From the NCBI GenBank assembly GCA_019359375.1, contig JAHHHL010000022.1:1-64000 (forward strand): a stretch of DNA of 64,000 nt, written 5' to 3'. The DNA comes from Lyngbya sp. HA4199-MV5. GTDB taxonomy: Bacteria; Cyanobacteriota; Cyanobacteriia; Leptolyngbyales; Leptolyngbyaceae. The notes under the pieces are model-generated. The model worked only from the letters and a program-made list of their open reading frames with translations, searched no databases and was not told the DNA's origin. The position numbers and the translations under genes were made by a program. Shown one piece after another: positions 1 to 9,079 of the stretch (positions are counted from its first letter, which is position 1; each line of letters starts with the position of its first letter).

Positions 1-128
1 GGTCAGCGCATCAAACTAGCCGGAGCGCAAGGGCAAAAAGATAATGTGCCGCAGGTGCTCAAGCATCGCTGTGCCTATCTCAATGGGCAGTTCTCAAAAT
101 GAGTCTTGCAAGATTGGGATGCTCTCAA

Positions 129-403
129 CCGATCTGTGGGACTTTAAAGCGAACGTAGACGGTTCACAAAAAATTGTGGAATTGCTGCGCCCTAGCTTAG
201 AAAAAGCTGATCCCGCTTTGCTGGGACGGGTTGATAATAATTTCAAAATTATCAACGACAGTTTGGCGAAGTACAAAGCATCCGATGATGGTTTTGAGTC
301 CTATGACAAACTGACGGAAGCAGACCGCCAAACGCTGAAAACAGTAATTGCGGATCAGGCAGAAGATTTGTCTAAACTGCGCGGCACGCTGGGAGTGAAT
401 TAA
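129..403 (+). pseudogene. efeO: C-terminal remnant of EfeO-type (imelysin/M75) iron-uptake protein
   Basis: The frame from about 129 to the stop at 403 encodes the typical C-terminal part of EfeO, the periplasmic iron-binding partner of EfeB: TDLWDFKANVDG, then a helical tail with FESYDKLTEADR. EfeO proteins are normally over 250 residues. Here the matching sequence starts abruptly near residue 30 of a 119-codon frame, and the same frame has a stop at 17-19. The 5' 128 bases give nothing EfeO-like in any frame I read. Either the gene is truncated by a rearrangement at about 120, or it is frameshifted with its body outside the window. It ends 4 bases before efeB, so it was the upstream gene of an efeOB operon. 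Confidence 0.65.
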
Positions 404-407
404 GGCA

Positions 408-1688
408 ATGAAAGACAGCCTATCGAGTTCTGATCAGTCATGGTTGCGGATCAGTCCTCGCCTGCGCCGCCGTGATCTCTTAGTTGGTATGGCAGCCGCC
501 GGAGGACTCGCCGCCCTTACTACTCTAGGGTATCGATCGCTGCAAAAAAGTGAAGAAGACACCACTGAAATGCGCGTGCCCTTTTGGGGCATACATCAAC
601 CTGGAGTCGTCAATCCGGCTCCAGCAGCAGCGTTAATGGTGGCGTTTGACGTGACGGCTCAGACCAAAGCTGACTTGGTGCGCTTATTTCAGACGTTGAC
701 GCAACGCGCGACCTTCCTGATGGCAGGCGGCACCCCTCTGCCGATCGATGCTAAATTTCCTCCCAGTGATTCGGGTGTATTGGGCACCAAGGTCTTTCCT
801 GATAATCTCACCATGACGGTGGCGCTTGGTAGTTCGTTGTTTGATCAACGCTTCGGGTTACAAGCGCTGAAACCGCATCGTCTGATTGAGATGCCCAATT
901 TTCCCAATGATCAACTCGATCCTGATTTGTGTCATGGGGACATCCTGGTGCAGTTTTGCTCCAACACTGCCGAAACTAACATTCATGCCCTACGAGACGT
1001 TCTCAAAAATTTGCCCGACCTGCTCACTGTGCGCTGGAAGATGGAGGGTTTTTTACCGCCACACACGCTGAAGAAGCTCGGCAAAGATACCGTGCGGAAC
1101 CTCTTAGGCTTTAAAGATGGGACGGCTAATTTAAAAGTTGATGACACCAAACTGATGGATCGCACTGTTTGGGTGCAACCGAATAGCCAGGAACCTGCCT
1201 GGGCAACGGGTGGCACTTATCAAGTCGTGCGTATCATCCGCAACCGAGTGGAGCGATGGGATCGCACACCGCTGCAAGAGCAAGAGGAGATTATTGGACG
1301 CGAGAAGGGATCTGGCGCACCCCTGGGGATGCATCATGAGCGTGATCTGCCTGACTATGCTCACGATCCGAAAGGTAAAAACATTCCACTCGACGCCCAC
1401 ATTCGGTTGGCAAATCCGCGTCAATCTGAAGCAGGGCTGATTTTACGGCGTGGATTTAACTACTCAGAGGGTGTCGATCGATCAGGACATCTGAACATGG
1501 GCTTGCTGTTTGTTTGTTTTCAAGCAGACTTAGAGCGAGGCTTCATCACTGTCCAGAACCGCTTGAAAGGTGAACCATTAGAGGAATACATCAAGCCGAT
1601 CGGCGGTGGCTTTTTCTTTGCCTTGCCGGGAATCACTGCTAAGGGGCAATACCTGGGTCAATCGCTACTGGAAGGCACCCCAACCTGA
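408..1688 (+). CDS. efeB: EfeB-like Tat-exported Dyp-type haem peroxidase
   Basis: This 426-residue protein is a Dyp-type peroxidase of the EfeB class. These oxidise substrates or extract iron from haem in the periplasm as part of EfeUOB. A twin-arginine signal is visible at the N-terminus (RRRDLLVGMAAAGG, residues about 20-34), so export is folded and haem-loaded. The Dyp signature GFKDGTAN lies at about 234-241, and the length is normal for the family. It starts 4 bases after the efeO remnant and is followed after 32 bases by feoA, which puts it in an iron-uptake cluster. No EfeU permease gene is in the window. Confidence 0.9.
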   Translation: MKDSLSSSDQSWLRISPRLRRRDLLVGMAAAGGLAALTTLGYRSLQKSEEDTTEMRVPFWGIHQPGVVNPAPAAALMVAFDVTAQTKADLVRLFQTLTQRATFLMAGGTPLPIDAKFPPSDSGVLGTKVFPDNLTMTVALGSSLFDQRFGLQALKPHRLIEMPNFPNDQLDPDLCHGDILVQFCSNTAETNIHALRDVLKNLPDLLTVRWKMEGFLPPHTLKKLGKDTVRNLLGFKDGTANLKVDDTKLMDRTVWVQPNSQEPAWATGGTYQVVRIIRNRVERWDRTPLQEQEEIIGREKGSGAPLGMHHERDLPDYAHDPKGKNIPLDAHIRLANPRQSEAGLILRRGFNYSEGVDRSGHLNMGLLFVCFQADLERGFITVQNRLKGEPLEEYIKPIGGGFFFALPGITAKGQYLGQSLLEGTPT

Positions 1689-1720
1689 GTGCCAAATGAC
1701 TAAATCAGGAGAGACTGGGG

Positions 1721-2089
1721 ATGCACCGACGCGATCGCTTAAAGCATGATTCAGATTTACCATCCAAACCGGGCTGGCAGGGTTTCACTTTTGTGAGCCA
1801 GAAGCATCAGAGACCTCAAGACTCTACAGACCCACTACCGTTTTTACAGAACGATGGCGATCGCTCTCAGGTGAAACGGCTGCTCTCTCAAACTCAGGTG
1901 GGCGATCGCGTCCGCATCATTACGCTCCATCAACTTGCAAGTGACCTTGCTGCTATGGGGTTAACTTGCGGTATGACAATTCAAATCGTGAGCCGCACTG
2001 CCAGTGGTTCAGTCATCGTGTCGTTGTCAGGTAGAAACCTGGGAATCGGCTCGGCGATCGCACAGGCAATTGTTGTAGAACCGCTCTGA
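1721..2089 (+). CDS. feoA: FeoA-domain protein
   Basis: This 122-residue protein has a C-terminal FeoA (SH3-like) domain at about 50-120, beginning LLSQTQVGDRVRI, with the conserved turn LAAMGLTCGMTIQIVSR and the ending GIGSAIAQAIVV. FeoA is a small cytoplasmic partner of the ferrous transporter FeoB. Here no feoB lies next to it. The first 50 residues are a polar extension not found in minimal FeoA proteins. A good ribosome-binding sequence (AGGAGAG) precedes the ATG. It follows efeB in the same orientation, so co-transcription with efeB is likely. Confidence 0.8.
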   Translation: MHRRDRLKHDSDLPSKPGWQGFTFVSQKHQRPQDSTDPLPFLQNDGDRSQVKRLLSQTQVGDRVRIITLHQLASDLAAMGLTCGMTIQIVSRTASGSVIVSLSGRNLGIGSAIAQAIVVEPL

Positions 2090-2128
2090 AGAAGACGAGA
2101 ATGATTTAGGCAGCGTGGTCTTTGGATA

Positions 2129-2389
2129 TTATTTCTGCTGGAAGTGATCAAGCTGCCAACAGGTTTCTAGCCCAGCCGATAGAGTTTGCCGCGAGGCTGT
2201 CACGCTTCGCACAACGCTCCAGATTTGAATTGCCATAGCAACACTGTGCAACTGCACTTTCAACGGCTGGTAGGCAGCACACTGACAAGGAATTCCTAAT
2301 GTTTGCAACCGTTGATAAACCTGCCAGCGATCGTCGCAGTTTACTTCAATCAGGTCTTGGGACTGGCAAGAAAGATTTTCTAAATTCAT
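2129..2389 (-). CDS. Small conserved cyanobacterial protein (Asr1405/Asl0597-like)
   Basis: This 86-residue frame starts at MNLENLSC; a longer frame reaching 2482 is open but lacks conserved character. It contains RWQVYQRLQTLGIPCQC and a downstream AIQIWSVVRSVTASR. I associate this pattern with a small cyanobacterial family named after Anabaena Asr1405/Asl0597, recalled and not searched. The function is unknown and there are no membrane segments. It lies convergent with feoA and just downstream of the transposase remnant, so its original neighbours may have been displaced. Confidence 0.55.
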   Translation of the reverse strand: MNLENLSCQSQDLIEVNCDDRWQVYQRLQTLGIPCQCAAYQPLKVQLHSVAMAIQIWSVVRSVTASRQTLSAGLETCWQLDHFQQK

Positions 2390-2474
2390 GTCAAAACACC
2401 AGTAAAGAATGATTGGCAATAAGCGGTTGACAGTGCTTAGGATGTCTGAGCGCACTGCACAAGGACGTAATGGT

Positions 2475-2906
2475 CTAGGCAACTAAATGTAGAAGGCTCA
2501 TCTTGTTAACGAGAGCCTTTCTCCTGGAATGGTGAAGCCAAATTTTTGATCGCTGAGACTCTAATCGATCGTCTGCGCTCAACTGATTCAATTCCTCCAA
2601 CTCTGTCGTCTCAGTCGGTTCAGCCACATCCACTGATACTGGCTCTTCCTGGCGCACCCAGTTAATGACAGTATTGTGGCTTATTCCTGTGGCACGCTCG
2701 ATCGCCCGAAAGCCCATGCCACTTCGGTAGAGGTTTAAGCAGATTTGTTTAGCATCTCTGGAGTAGCCTCTTGAAGCATAAGACTCGACAAACTGACGAC
2801 CACACTCTTTGCAGCGGTAGCTTTGTTTCGCACCACGACGGCCATTCTTGATGATCTGATCGGAGCGACAAACTGGACATTTCATTCCTTGATTGTGCAG
2901 TGCCAT
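2475..2906 (-). pseudogene. IS1-type transposase fragment (InsA-like zinc ribbon and HTH)
   Basis: The 143 codons encode a zinc ribbon (MKCPVCRSDQIIKNG, then YRCKECGRQF) followed by a helix-turn-helix region (GMGFRAIERATGISHNTVINW). This is the N-terminal half of an IS1-family transposase. After EELNQL the reading departs from the family: the expected DDE catalytic half is absent and replaced by a short basic tail that stops at 2475. The element is therefore a non-autonomous remnant. The start at 2906 is the in-frame ATG nearest the zinc ribbon; the frame is open further upstream but without family resemblance. Confidence 0.75.
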
Positions 2907-3153
2907 GTTTGAGGGCTTAGATTTAAGTAAAAGAATAGTTTTTCGGCTTTCAAGTGATAGGAAAAGCTTGCAGTTGATAGCGAACCGAAAGGTAGAAAAA
3001 ACCCACTGCCTCTTGTTTTTTGATTGAAAGATAGTTAGGTTGCTAATACAGACTGGGTGTCTCAACCCAACGCTGCTTAGCAGATCGGACAAGACTCTAC
3101 TATCAAGCGAGCCTGAAGCCTCTAGAGCAGCGTTCACATGCAAGGAGAATAAA

Positions 3154-3690
3154 ATGTCGAATACTCAAACACTGCTCCGTCCGTTTGGACAGGTGCTGCC
3201 TAATCCAATTTTGCTCGATCAAACAGTGACCGAACCTGTTTGTGAGGGCATGAATGTCCTGCTCGCGAGCTTTCAAGCGTTGTATTTGCAATATCAAAAG
3301 CATCATTTTGTCGTGGAAGGGGCTGAGTTCTATTCTCTGCATCAGTTCTTTGCCGATCATTATGAACAAGCACAGGAACACGTGCATGAATTGGGTGAGC
3401 GTTTAGATGGTTTGGGCGGTGTCCCAGCAGCCAGTTTTACTAAGCTGGCAGAGTTATGTTGCTTCACACCTGAAGTGGACGATGCTTACGCCTGTCGTCC
3501 GATGTTAGAGCATGATTTGGCAGCCGAGCAGGCAATCATTGGTGTCTTGCGTCGTCAAGCGGCTCAGGCAGAAACCCTGGGCGATCGAGCGACTCGCCAT
3601 CTGTATGAGCAGATTTTGCTCAAGACCGAGGAGAGAGCCTACCATATCGCTCACTTCCTGGCACACGATACGCTGGTGGTGCTGAATTGA
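3154..3690 (+). CDS. dps: Dps-family ferritin-like protein
   Basis: This 178-residue protein is a Dps/DpsA-type miniferritin that oxidises ferrous iron with peroxide and stores it, sometimes protecting DNA. The four-helix pattern is clear: [21 protein letters not shown], then [28 protein letters not shown]. The histidine, aspartate and glutamate spacing is typical of the inter-subunit ferroxidase centre. The ATG at 3154 is chosen because AAGGAG lies about 7 bases upstream. Its place between iron-uptake genes fits a role in iron buffering and oxidative defence during recovery from starvation. Confidence 0.9.
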   Translation: MSNTQTLLRPFGQVLPNPILLDQTVTEPVCEGMNVLLASFQALYLQYQKHHFVVEGAEFYSLHQFFADHYEQAQEHVHELGERLDGLGGVPAASFTKLAELCCFTPEVDDAYACRPMLEHDLAAEQAIIGVLRRQAAQAETLGDRATRHLYEQILLKTEERAYHIAHFLAHDTLVVLN

Positions 3691-3757
3691 TGGCATCGGT
3701 TCGGCTGTTCATAGGCTCTCCGTTTTGCTTAGTGATCGGTTGAATCAAGCCGCTGTT

Positions 3758-4924
3758 TCACTGACCAGACGTTGGAGGAACGGTTTCCGCAGGCGCTGGT
3801 GCTGGGGCCGGGGCGGGTGATGCTGGTGGAGCGGCTTCCACAGGTGCAGGTGGTGCTTCCATAGATGGAGCAGGTGCGGGTGCTGCTGAGGGCGCAACGG
3901 GTTTCTCGGTGGTGGGAGCAGGTGTAGGAGACGCAGGGGCAGTCCTTTCAGGTGTTTCCACAGCGGTGGTTGGTTGTTGGCGCTGACGTTCCTGGGCTTC
4001 TCGTCGTTGTCGTTCCTGTTCTACTGCCTGCCGCTGTTCCGCTTCTTGGCGACGACGCTCTTCGTTGCGCCGTTGCGTGTTAGAACCCTCTTCCTCGTAC
4101 TCAACCCGCACCCGCTTTTTGATACCACCTTCAGGGACGGTTTTAGGGTCAAACCGCCATTTGCTCATAGTTTCTAACGTCTCGCGATCGGTCTCTGGAT
4201 TGCCGCTTGACTTTCGTAATCGCACCTCTACGCTGCCGTCTGGTCGGACTGTCATATCAACCCGAGGACTGCCTTCCGTTCCTCGGTAGCTTGGCTTGGG
4301 GCAGCTTAAGCAAGTCATTTGATTCGGAGCCGGAACCGGGGGAGCCGTTGTGCGGGTCGCGGTACTACCTGGAGTGCCACCGGGATTGCCATTTGGTGCA
4401 CTTTTCGGGTCGCCATTTGGTTGCCCCAGCGGATTAAAACCTGTGGGTCGACTGGCATCTCCAAACCCAAACCCTTTCCCAAACGGACTAAAAATGGGAC
4501 CACCACCAATTCGCAGCCCACTATCTTCTCCGGTTTTGCTTGTGAGAGAATTCGCCGCTGTAGGCGAAGGGACTGAGGGCTTGTTCGTGGGCGCATCTTC
4601 CCCTGGGGTTTGAGGAGCCTGGTTTGCGGGAGCAAGGGGAGGGGGAGGAGCAAAGGCAACCTCCGGTGCCGCTTCGGGCGGCGGTGTCTCTACCTTCTGC
4701 TCGACGGGTTTTTCCGGCTCAACTGGCGTTTCGGGTTCTGCTACTACTTCGATCGTGTCTTCTTCGGCTTCGGGCAGACTGTTCCAAAAGGCGGTGGGTG
4801 TAGATGCCATCGCGATCGTGTGGAATGCAGCCGACCCCAAAAAACTCCACAGCAGAAAACGTGTAATCGCCTTTCCTTCTTTGATACGTTGGGCAGTGGT
4901 TAAGTCTGAGGCAAGCATAATCAC
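3758..4924 (-). CDS. tonB: TonB energy transducer with extended C-terminal tail
   Basis: This 388-residue protein has one N-terminal membrane segment (about 24-41, FLLWSFLGSAAFHTIAMA) and a periplasmic Pro/Glu-rich spacer (about 50-135). A TonB C-terminal domain follows at about 200-285 (SYRGTEGSPRVDMTVRPDGSVEV, MSKWRFDPKTVP). TonB couples the ExbBD proton-driven motor to outer-membrane receptors. About 100 residues follow the TonB domain: a Glu/Arg/Gln-rich stretch likely to be helical, then an Ala/Pro-rich tail. Most TonB proteins end at the domain. Its start overlaps the exbD stop by 4 bases, so the two are translationally coupled. Confidence 0.85.
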   Translation of the reverse strand: MIMLASDLTTAQRIKEGKAITRFLLWSFLGSAAFHTIAMASTPTAFWNSLPEAEEDTIEVVAEPETPVEPEKPVEQKVETPPPEAAPEVAFAPPPPLAPANQAPQTPGEDAPTNKPSVPSPTAANSLTSKTGEDSGLRIGGGPIFSPFGKGFGFGDASRPTGFNPLGQPNGDPKSAPNGNPGGTPGSTATRTTAPPVPAPNQMTCLSCPKPSYRGTEGSPRVDMTVRPDGSVEVRLRKSSGNPETDRETLETMSKWRFDPKTVPEGGIKKRVRVEYEEEGSNTQRRNEERRRQEAEQRQAVEQERQRREAQERQRQQPTTAVETPERTAPASPTPAPTTEKPVAPSAAPAPAPSMEAPPAPVEAAPPASPAPAPAPAPAETVPPTSGQ

Positions 4925-5328
4925 TTCCGTTGGGTAGCAATGGCTAGTTTGGCTCCCGGCACCTGGCGCAGTTGATCCATCACTTCAATCACATGACTGT
5001 GGGTGACAGAACCATCGGCGTTCAAAACAACTACCAGTTCCTGACCAGGACTAAGTTGCGTCTTAATAGTGGTTGCCAGGTTATCAACCGGGATGGGCGC
5101 TTTGTTCAAGAAAACTTTTCCCGCTTTGTCAATGCTCACCGTTGATCGGCTCGCCGCTTGTGGTTTTGAAGTCGTGGCTCTGGGCAGATTCACAGGCAGT
5201 CCTTCCGAGCGCACTAGAAACAAAGTCGAGAGGATGAAAAAGGTCAACAGTGCAAACAGCACATCGATCAGGGGCACGACGTTAATTTCGGTGGGGCGCT
5301 CCAGTTCTTCAGATAGTCGCCTACGCAT
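4921..5328 (-). CDS. exbD: ExbD-family proton-channel subunit
   Basis: The 135-residue product is an ExbD/TolR protein. It has one N-terminal membrane helix (INVVPLIDVLFALLTFFILSTLF) with the essential channel aspartate in PLIDVLF, followed by a periplasmic domain (TVSIDKAGKVFLN, LVVVLNADGSVTHSHVIEVMDQLRQVPG). The start MRRRLSEEL at 5328 is preferred because the frame upstream overlaps exbB. The stop of exbB (5321-5323) lies just inside it, a coupling arrangement. With ExbB and TonB it powers the siderophore receptors at 6.5-16.6 kb. Confidence 0.9.
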   Translation of the reverse strand: MRRRLSEELERPTEINVVPLIDVLFALLTFFILSTLFLVRSEGLPVNLPRATTSKPQAASRSTVSIDKAGKVFLNKAPIPVDNLATTIKTQLSPGQELVVVLNADGSVTHSHVIEVMDQLRQVPGAKLAIATQRK

Positions 5329-5964
5329 AGGATGACTCCAAGACTCTGTGGGCACGACGATGGAGCAGTTCTAGCTGGACGCTGTACTCTTCAATTAAAC
5401 CGAGTTGCCGCTGGTAAAAGGCTCGAAAGGTGTTGGCAAGTAAGAGGGCGATGACGGCTACGACTAAGCCAGTGGCGGTCGCAACCAATGCCTCACTGAT
5501 GCCAGCCGTAACACCCAGCGTTTTCGTGCCACCAATTTCGCCGAGATTCAACGAACTGAAGGAGCGAATCAACCCCATGATGGTGCCCAATAATCCCAGC
5601 AGGGGAGCGAGACCAACCACCGTCTCAAAAATGGGTGAAAATCGTTTAAGAGGGGCAACTCTGCTTGAATTGCGCCATCTAAGGCGAGACGAAATTCTTC
5701 AGGATTTGCGCCCTTGAGCGAAAGAGCTTCCAAAAAGATGCGGGCAACGGGCAGATCAAGATTGCGTTTGAGTTTCTCGATCGCCAGGTCAGGTTCTTGC
5801 GGGTAAAGTTTCAGGATATCCCGAATGACTGAATGCTGGCGACGCTTAACGCGATACCAGAACACAAATCGCTCGACTGCCAGGGCAATAACGGCGATCG
5901 AAAACCCAAACAGCGGCACCATGACGATACCGCCTGCGGCAATTAATTCGTAAAGTCTTTGCAT
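5321..5964 (-). pseudogene. exbB: ExbB/TolQ-family channel protein interrupted by a one-base frameshift
   Basis: The two halves of ExbB are in different frames. From 5964 the frame reads MQRLYELIAAGGIVMVPLFGFSI and continues to AIQAELPLLN; the remainder (IFETVVGLAPLLGLLGTIMG, then the last two helices) is in the next frame. Adding one base in the A-run of TTAAAC (T-run near 5645-5647 on the plus strand) would restore LPLLKRFSPIFETVVGL. A single homopolymer deletion is therefore the simplest explanation: a sequencing error, a recent mutation or slippage. No other gene in the window supplies ExbB. The order exbB-exbD-tonB is the usual operon. Confidence 0.85.
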
Positions 5965-6475
5965 GCACTCTCTACGTAAAGGTAAACAACAGTCAGCACG
6001 AGCAGTCGCGCGACTCGCACTGACATAATCTTTCAAAAGCACTATAGAGTTTAATAGGAACTTATATCAAGTAGCTTACCCAATTATTTTCGACTGCTCA
6101 CATCAGGCGGCACGATCGCCAAAAGTAAAACTCGCTTCAGCCTTTTGACCAGCAATCGACCACGTTCTCAACTGAAACAAGACGAAAATCAAGAAACCTT
6201 GCAATCATTTTCAGCCTTTTGGCAATCGGAAATGGCTGAAAATCTCGCTCCGAGACGTAAGAGTCGTTTTGAGGCTGACCCCAAGTAAATTATCCTTGAG
6301 CGATGAAAGGCTTGACTTTGGGCACCAGTCATCCTAATTTCTTGATCATTACTAAAAATTATTTTCAATAAGCTGAACCACTCCTGCCCAAAGAACTGGG
6401 AGAGCGTTGTCACTCGTCTATTTGAGACGGGTAATCTCTGTTGCCAATAATCTCATCCATTTGTGAGGAATTGTT
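5965..6475. other. Intergenic region between exbB and the first siderophore receptor
   Basis: About 510 bases divide the divergent exbBD-tonB and receptor operons and must hold both promoters. The right part (about 6340-6375) is AT-rich with a Fur-box-like stretch. No convincing coding sequence was seen; a 74-codon minus-strand frame at 6189-6413 has no family character. Confidence 0.5.
6351..6372. promoter_or_regulatory. Candidate Fur box upstream of receptor operon
   Basis: ACTAAAAATTATTTTCAATA lies about 105 bases before the receptor start. It resembles the AT-rich cyanobacterial Fur site and shares TTTTCAATAAG with TTTCTCAATAAG before isiA in this same window. It fits iron repression of the receptor operon. 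This is a visual match only. Confidence 0.4.
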
Positions 6476-9037
6476 GTGAAGTCATTGCATTTAGGGTTGG
6501 GGGTGCCGAACGACCTTGGTGTTCGCTGCGCGATCGTGTCTCTACTGTTAGTCAGCTTGGCAGGTCTTGCCAGCTCAAGGGTGGAGGCGAGGGAAACTCC
6601 AGTGAGAAAAACGGCAACGGTATGGACTCGCGTGAGGGACTTTAACCGCCCTGCCACAACTCTAAAAGAATGGGAGGCAAAACTCGAACACGCAAAGCTG
6701 CTCACTCAAAACGCACCTGTGACAGTCACTAGTGTGCAATTAAATCGCGCTGAGGATGGCTTAGACATTACTCTAGAAACTGCTGATAGCGAACCCTTAC
6801 AAGTTGATGCCACAAAATTTAGAGCTGAAGGCAAGAGTTTAGTTGCAGACATCCCGAATGCAGTTTTGGCGTTGCCCAATGCTCAAGAGTTTAGTGCAGA
6901 CAACCCAACGAGTGAAATTGCGGCGGTTCGCGTCACCCAGACGGATGCTTCCACGATTCGAGTGAGTGTGATTGGCACAACAGCATTACCCACATCCGAT
7001 GTCACGCTGAAGGTGGGCAGACTGGCATACAGCCTCAACGCGGAAGGGCAGACCCCAGAAGAAGAACTCGTGGTAACGGGTGCAGGACAAGGAAGCTATC
7101 GAGTTCCCGATGCCACCACCGCGACAAGAACAGATACACCCCTGCGCGATATTCCTCAATCCATTCAGGTCATTCCCCAACAGGTCATCCGAGATCAAGG
7201 CATCACGCGTATTACCGACGCGACTCGCAACGTTTCAGGCACCACGATCGCATCGGGCTACGGCAACCTGATCGGCGATGTGCGTGTGCGTAGCTTCTCT
7301 AGTGGTTTCTTGAGGGATGGCATTGCCACGCAGCCGTTCTTTGTGGATGGTGGCAACATTGAACGGGTGGAAGTGCTCAAGGGACCAGCTTCCGTGCTAT
7401 ATGGCGCATTGGAGCCAGGTGGCATCGTGAATTATGTCACCAAGCAACCGTTGCGTACACCCTACTATGCCGCCGACTTCACCGCCGGAAGCTTCGACTT
7501 TTACAAGGGGCAGATCGACTTAACTGGACCCGTGACTAAAGACGAACGCTTGCTGTACCGCTTGAATGTGTCCTATGAAAACTCTGGTAGTTTTCGGGAT
7601 TTTATTGACAATGATATTTTCTTTATTGCTCCCGTTGTCACCTATCGGTTTAGCGACTCAACCAACCTCACGTTCGCCTACGAACATCTCAACGCCAAAC
7701 TGGGGTTCGATCGCGGGTTACGCCCAGTGCCCGAATTCCTGAAAGTGCGCCGAAGTCTAAATATTGGCGAACCGGATGATTTCCAAAACAACGAAGAGGA
7801 CCGCATCAACTTAACGTTAAACCATCGATTCAATCAAAATCTCCGCATCAGGAGTGCGTTTCTCTACCTGGCTGAGAACTATGACAGTCTCGTGACTCAA
7901 CCAGGAGAACTTGCCGCAGACGGTCGCACTTTGCTCGATCGCAGCTACTTTGGTGGTTCGACTCACGTGGATAACTACGCGCTGCAAACAGATTTGATTG
8001 GTGATTTCAACACGGGTTCTGTTGCCCATCAACTGCTGGCAGGACTGGAATTACGCCGCAGGAATCAAGCTGACAATGGTATTGAAGGGGTTTATGAGGG
8101 GTCACTCGATATTTTCAATCCCGTCTATGGCTTACCGCGCATCCCCGACCCCGATGTTTTCTTCGAGCAAACCAACGACACGATTGGCATTTACCTGCAA
8201 GATCAGGTGACATTGCGCTCCAATCTCAAATTATTGGTGGGCGGCAGATATGATTTTATCTGGTACGACACTAAGTTTATCGCTGACACCAGCATCGACA
8301 GTGACCCCGATCGCACCAACTTCTATGATGGTGCGTTTTCACCCCGCGTTGGCATTGTCTATCAGCCGATTGAGCCGATCTCGCTCTATGCCAGCTATAG
8401 CCGTTCCTTTAGTCCCAATAATTCTAGAACCGCCAATGGCGAAGCGCTAGAGCCTTCACGCGGCACTCAATTTGAAGTCGGTGTGAAAGCTGAATTGTTT
8501 GATAAACGCCTGTCGGCAACGCTGGCAGCGTACGACATCACCAAAACCAATATTCCCACAACAGACCCGAATGATGAGCAATTCTCGATCGCGGTCGGCG
8601 AAGTGAAAAGCCGGGGGATTGATCTGGATATTGCTGGAGAGATTTCACCCGGTTGGAAGGTGATTGCGTCTGCTTACTTGAATGATGCCTTTGTCAGCGA
8701 AGATAACAATCTTCCCGAAGGTCGTCGTCTGACCAACGCACCGACGCATGGGGCGAGTCTATGGACCACCTATGAATTTCAAAGGGGTGGTTTGAAAGGC
8801 TTTGGCTTTGGAGGAGGACTGTTTTTTGTCGGCGATCGCACTGCCAATATTGACGATCCACTGATCCTGCCCTCCTATGTTCGGTTCGACGCTGCCCTCT
8901 TCTACAAGTGGAATAACGGGCGCGTTGCCCTCAACTTTAAAAACCTCGGCAACGTGAAATACTACGAATCCAATGACTTTCTAGTGTTTCCACAAGCGCC
9001 ATTTACTGTCCAGGGAACCGTTTCCGTAAGCTTTTGA
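6476..9037 (+). CDS. TonB-dependent siderophore receptor 1 with N-terminal AMIN domain
   Basis: This 853-residue outer-membrane receptor starts at GTG with GAGGA upstream. The order is signal peptide (about 10-35), AMIN domain (about 75-185, VTVTSVQLNRAEDGLDITLE), plug domain (about 200-320, DTPLRDIPQSIQVIPQQVI, VEVLKGPASVLYG), then a 22-strand barrel ending in the aromatic residue VSVSF. The plug and barrel are FecA/FhuA-like, so it should import a ferric chelate using TonB energy. The AMIN domain replaces the more usual signalling (STN) domain. It is the first of three paralogs sharing the GTGAGGA...TTGTGAA translation start context. Confidence 0.92.
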   Translation: MKSLHLGLGVPNDLGVRCAIVSLLLVSLAGLASSRVEARETPVRKTATVWTRVRDFNRPATTLKEWEAKLEHAKLLTQNAPVTVTSVQLNRAEDGLDITLETADSEPLQVDATKFRAEGKSLVADIPNAVLALPNAQEFSADNPTSEIAAVRVTQTDASTIRVSVIGTTALPTSDVTLKVGRLAYSLNAEGQTPEEELVVTGAGQGSYRVPDATTATRTDTPLRDIPQSIQVIPQQVIRDQGITRITDATRNVSGTTIASGYGNLIGDVRVRSFSSGFLRDGIATQPFFVDGGNIERVEVLKGPASVLYGALEPGGIVNYVTKQPLRTPYYAADFTAGSFDFYKGQIDLTGPVTKDERLLYRLNVSYENSGSFRDFIDNDIFFIAPVVTYRFSDSTNLTFAYEHLNAKLGFDRGLRPVPEFLKVRRSLNIGEPDDFQNNEEDRINLTLNHRFNQNLRIRSAFLYLAENYDSLVTQPGELAADGRTLLDRSYFGGSTHVDNYALQTDLIGDFNTGSVAHQLLAGLELRRRNQADNGIEGVYEGSLDIFNPVYGLPRIPDPDVFFEQTNDTIGIYLQDQVTLRSNLKLLVGGRYDFIWYDTKFIADTSIDSDPDRTNFYDGAFSPRVGIVYQPIEPISLYASYSRSFSPNNSRTANGEALEPSRGTQFEVGVKAELFDKRLSATLAAYDITKTNIPTTDPNDEQFSIAVGEVKSRGIDLDIAGEISPGWKVIASAYLNDAFVSEDNNLPEGRRLTNAPTHGASLWTTYEFQRGGLKGFGFGGGLFFVGDRTANIDDPLILPSYVRFDAALFYKWNNGRVALNFKNLGNVKYYESNDFLVFPQAPFTVQGTVSVSF

Positions 9038-9079
9038 CCTTTTCCATCTGTGGCTCATTACTCTGCTGTAGTCTCTACC

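Noticed and set aside
3974-4903. Several long plus-strand frames opposite tonB
   Set aside because: They arise from the Pro/Ala/Glu-rich codon pattern of tonB on the other strand and show no family character.
6189-6413. 74-codon minus-strand frame upstream of receptor 1
   Set aside because: No motif, sits in a promoter region with a Fur-like site, and lacks a ribosome-binding sequence.
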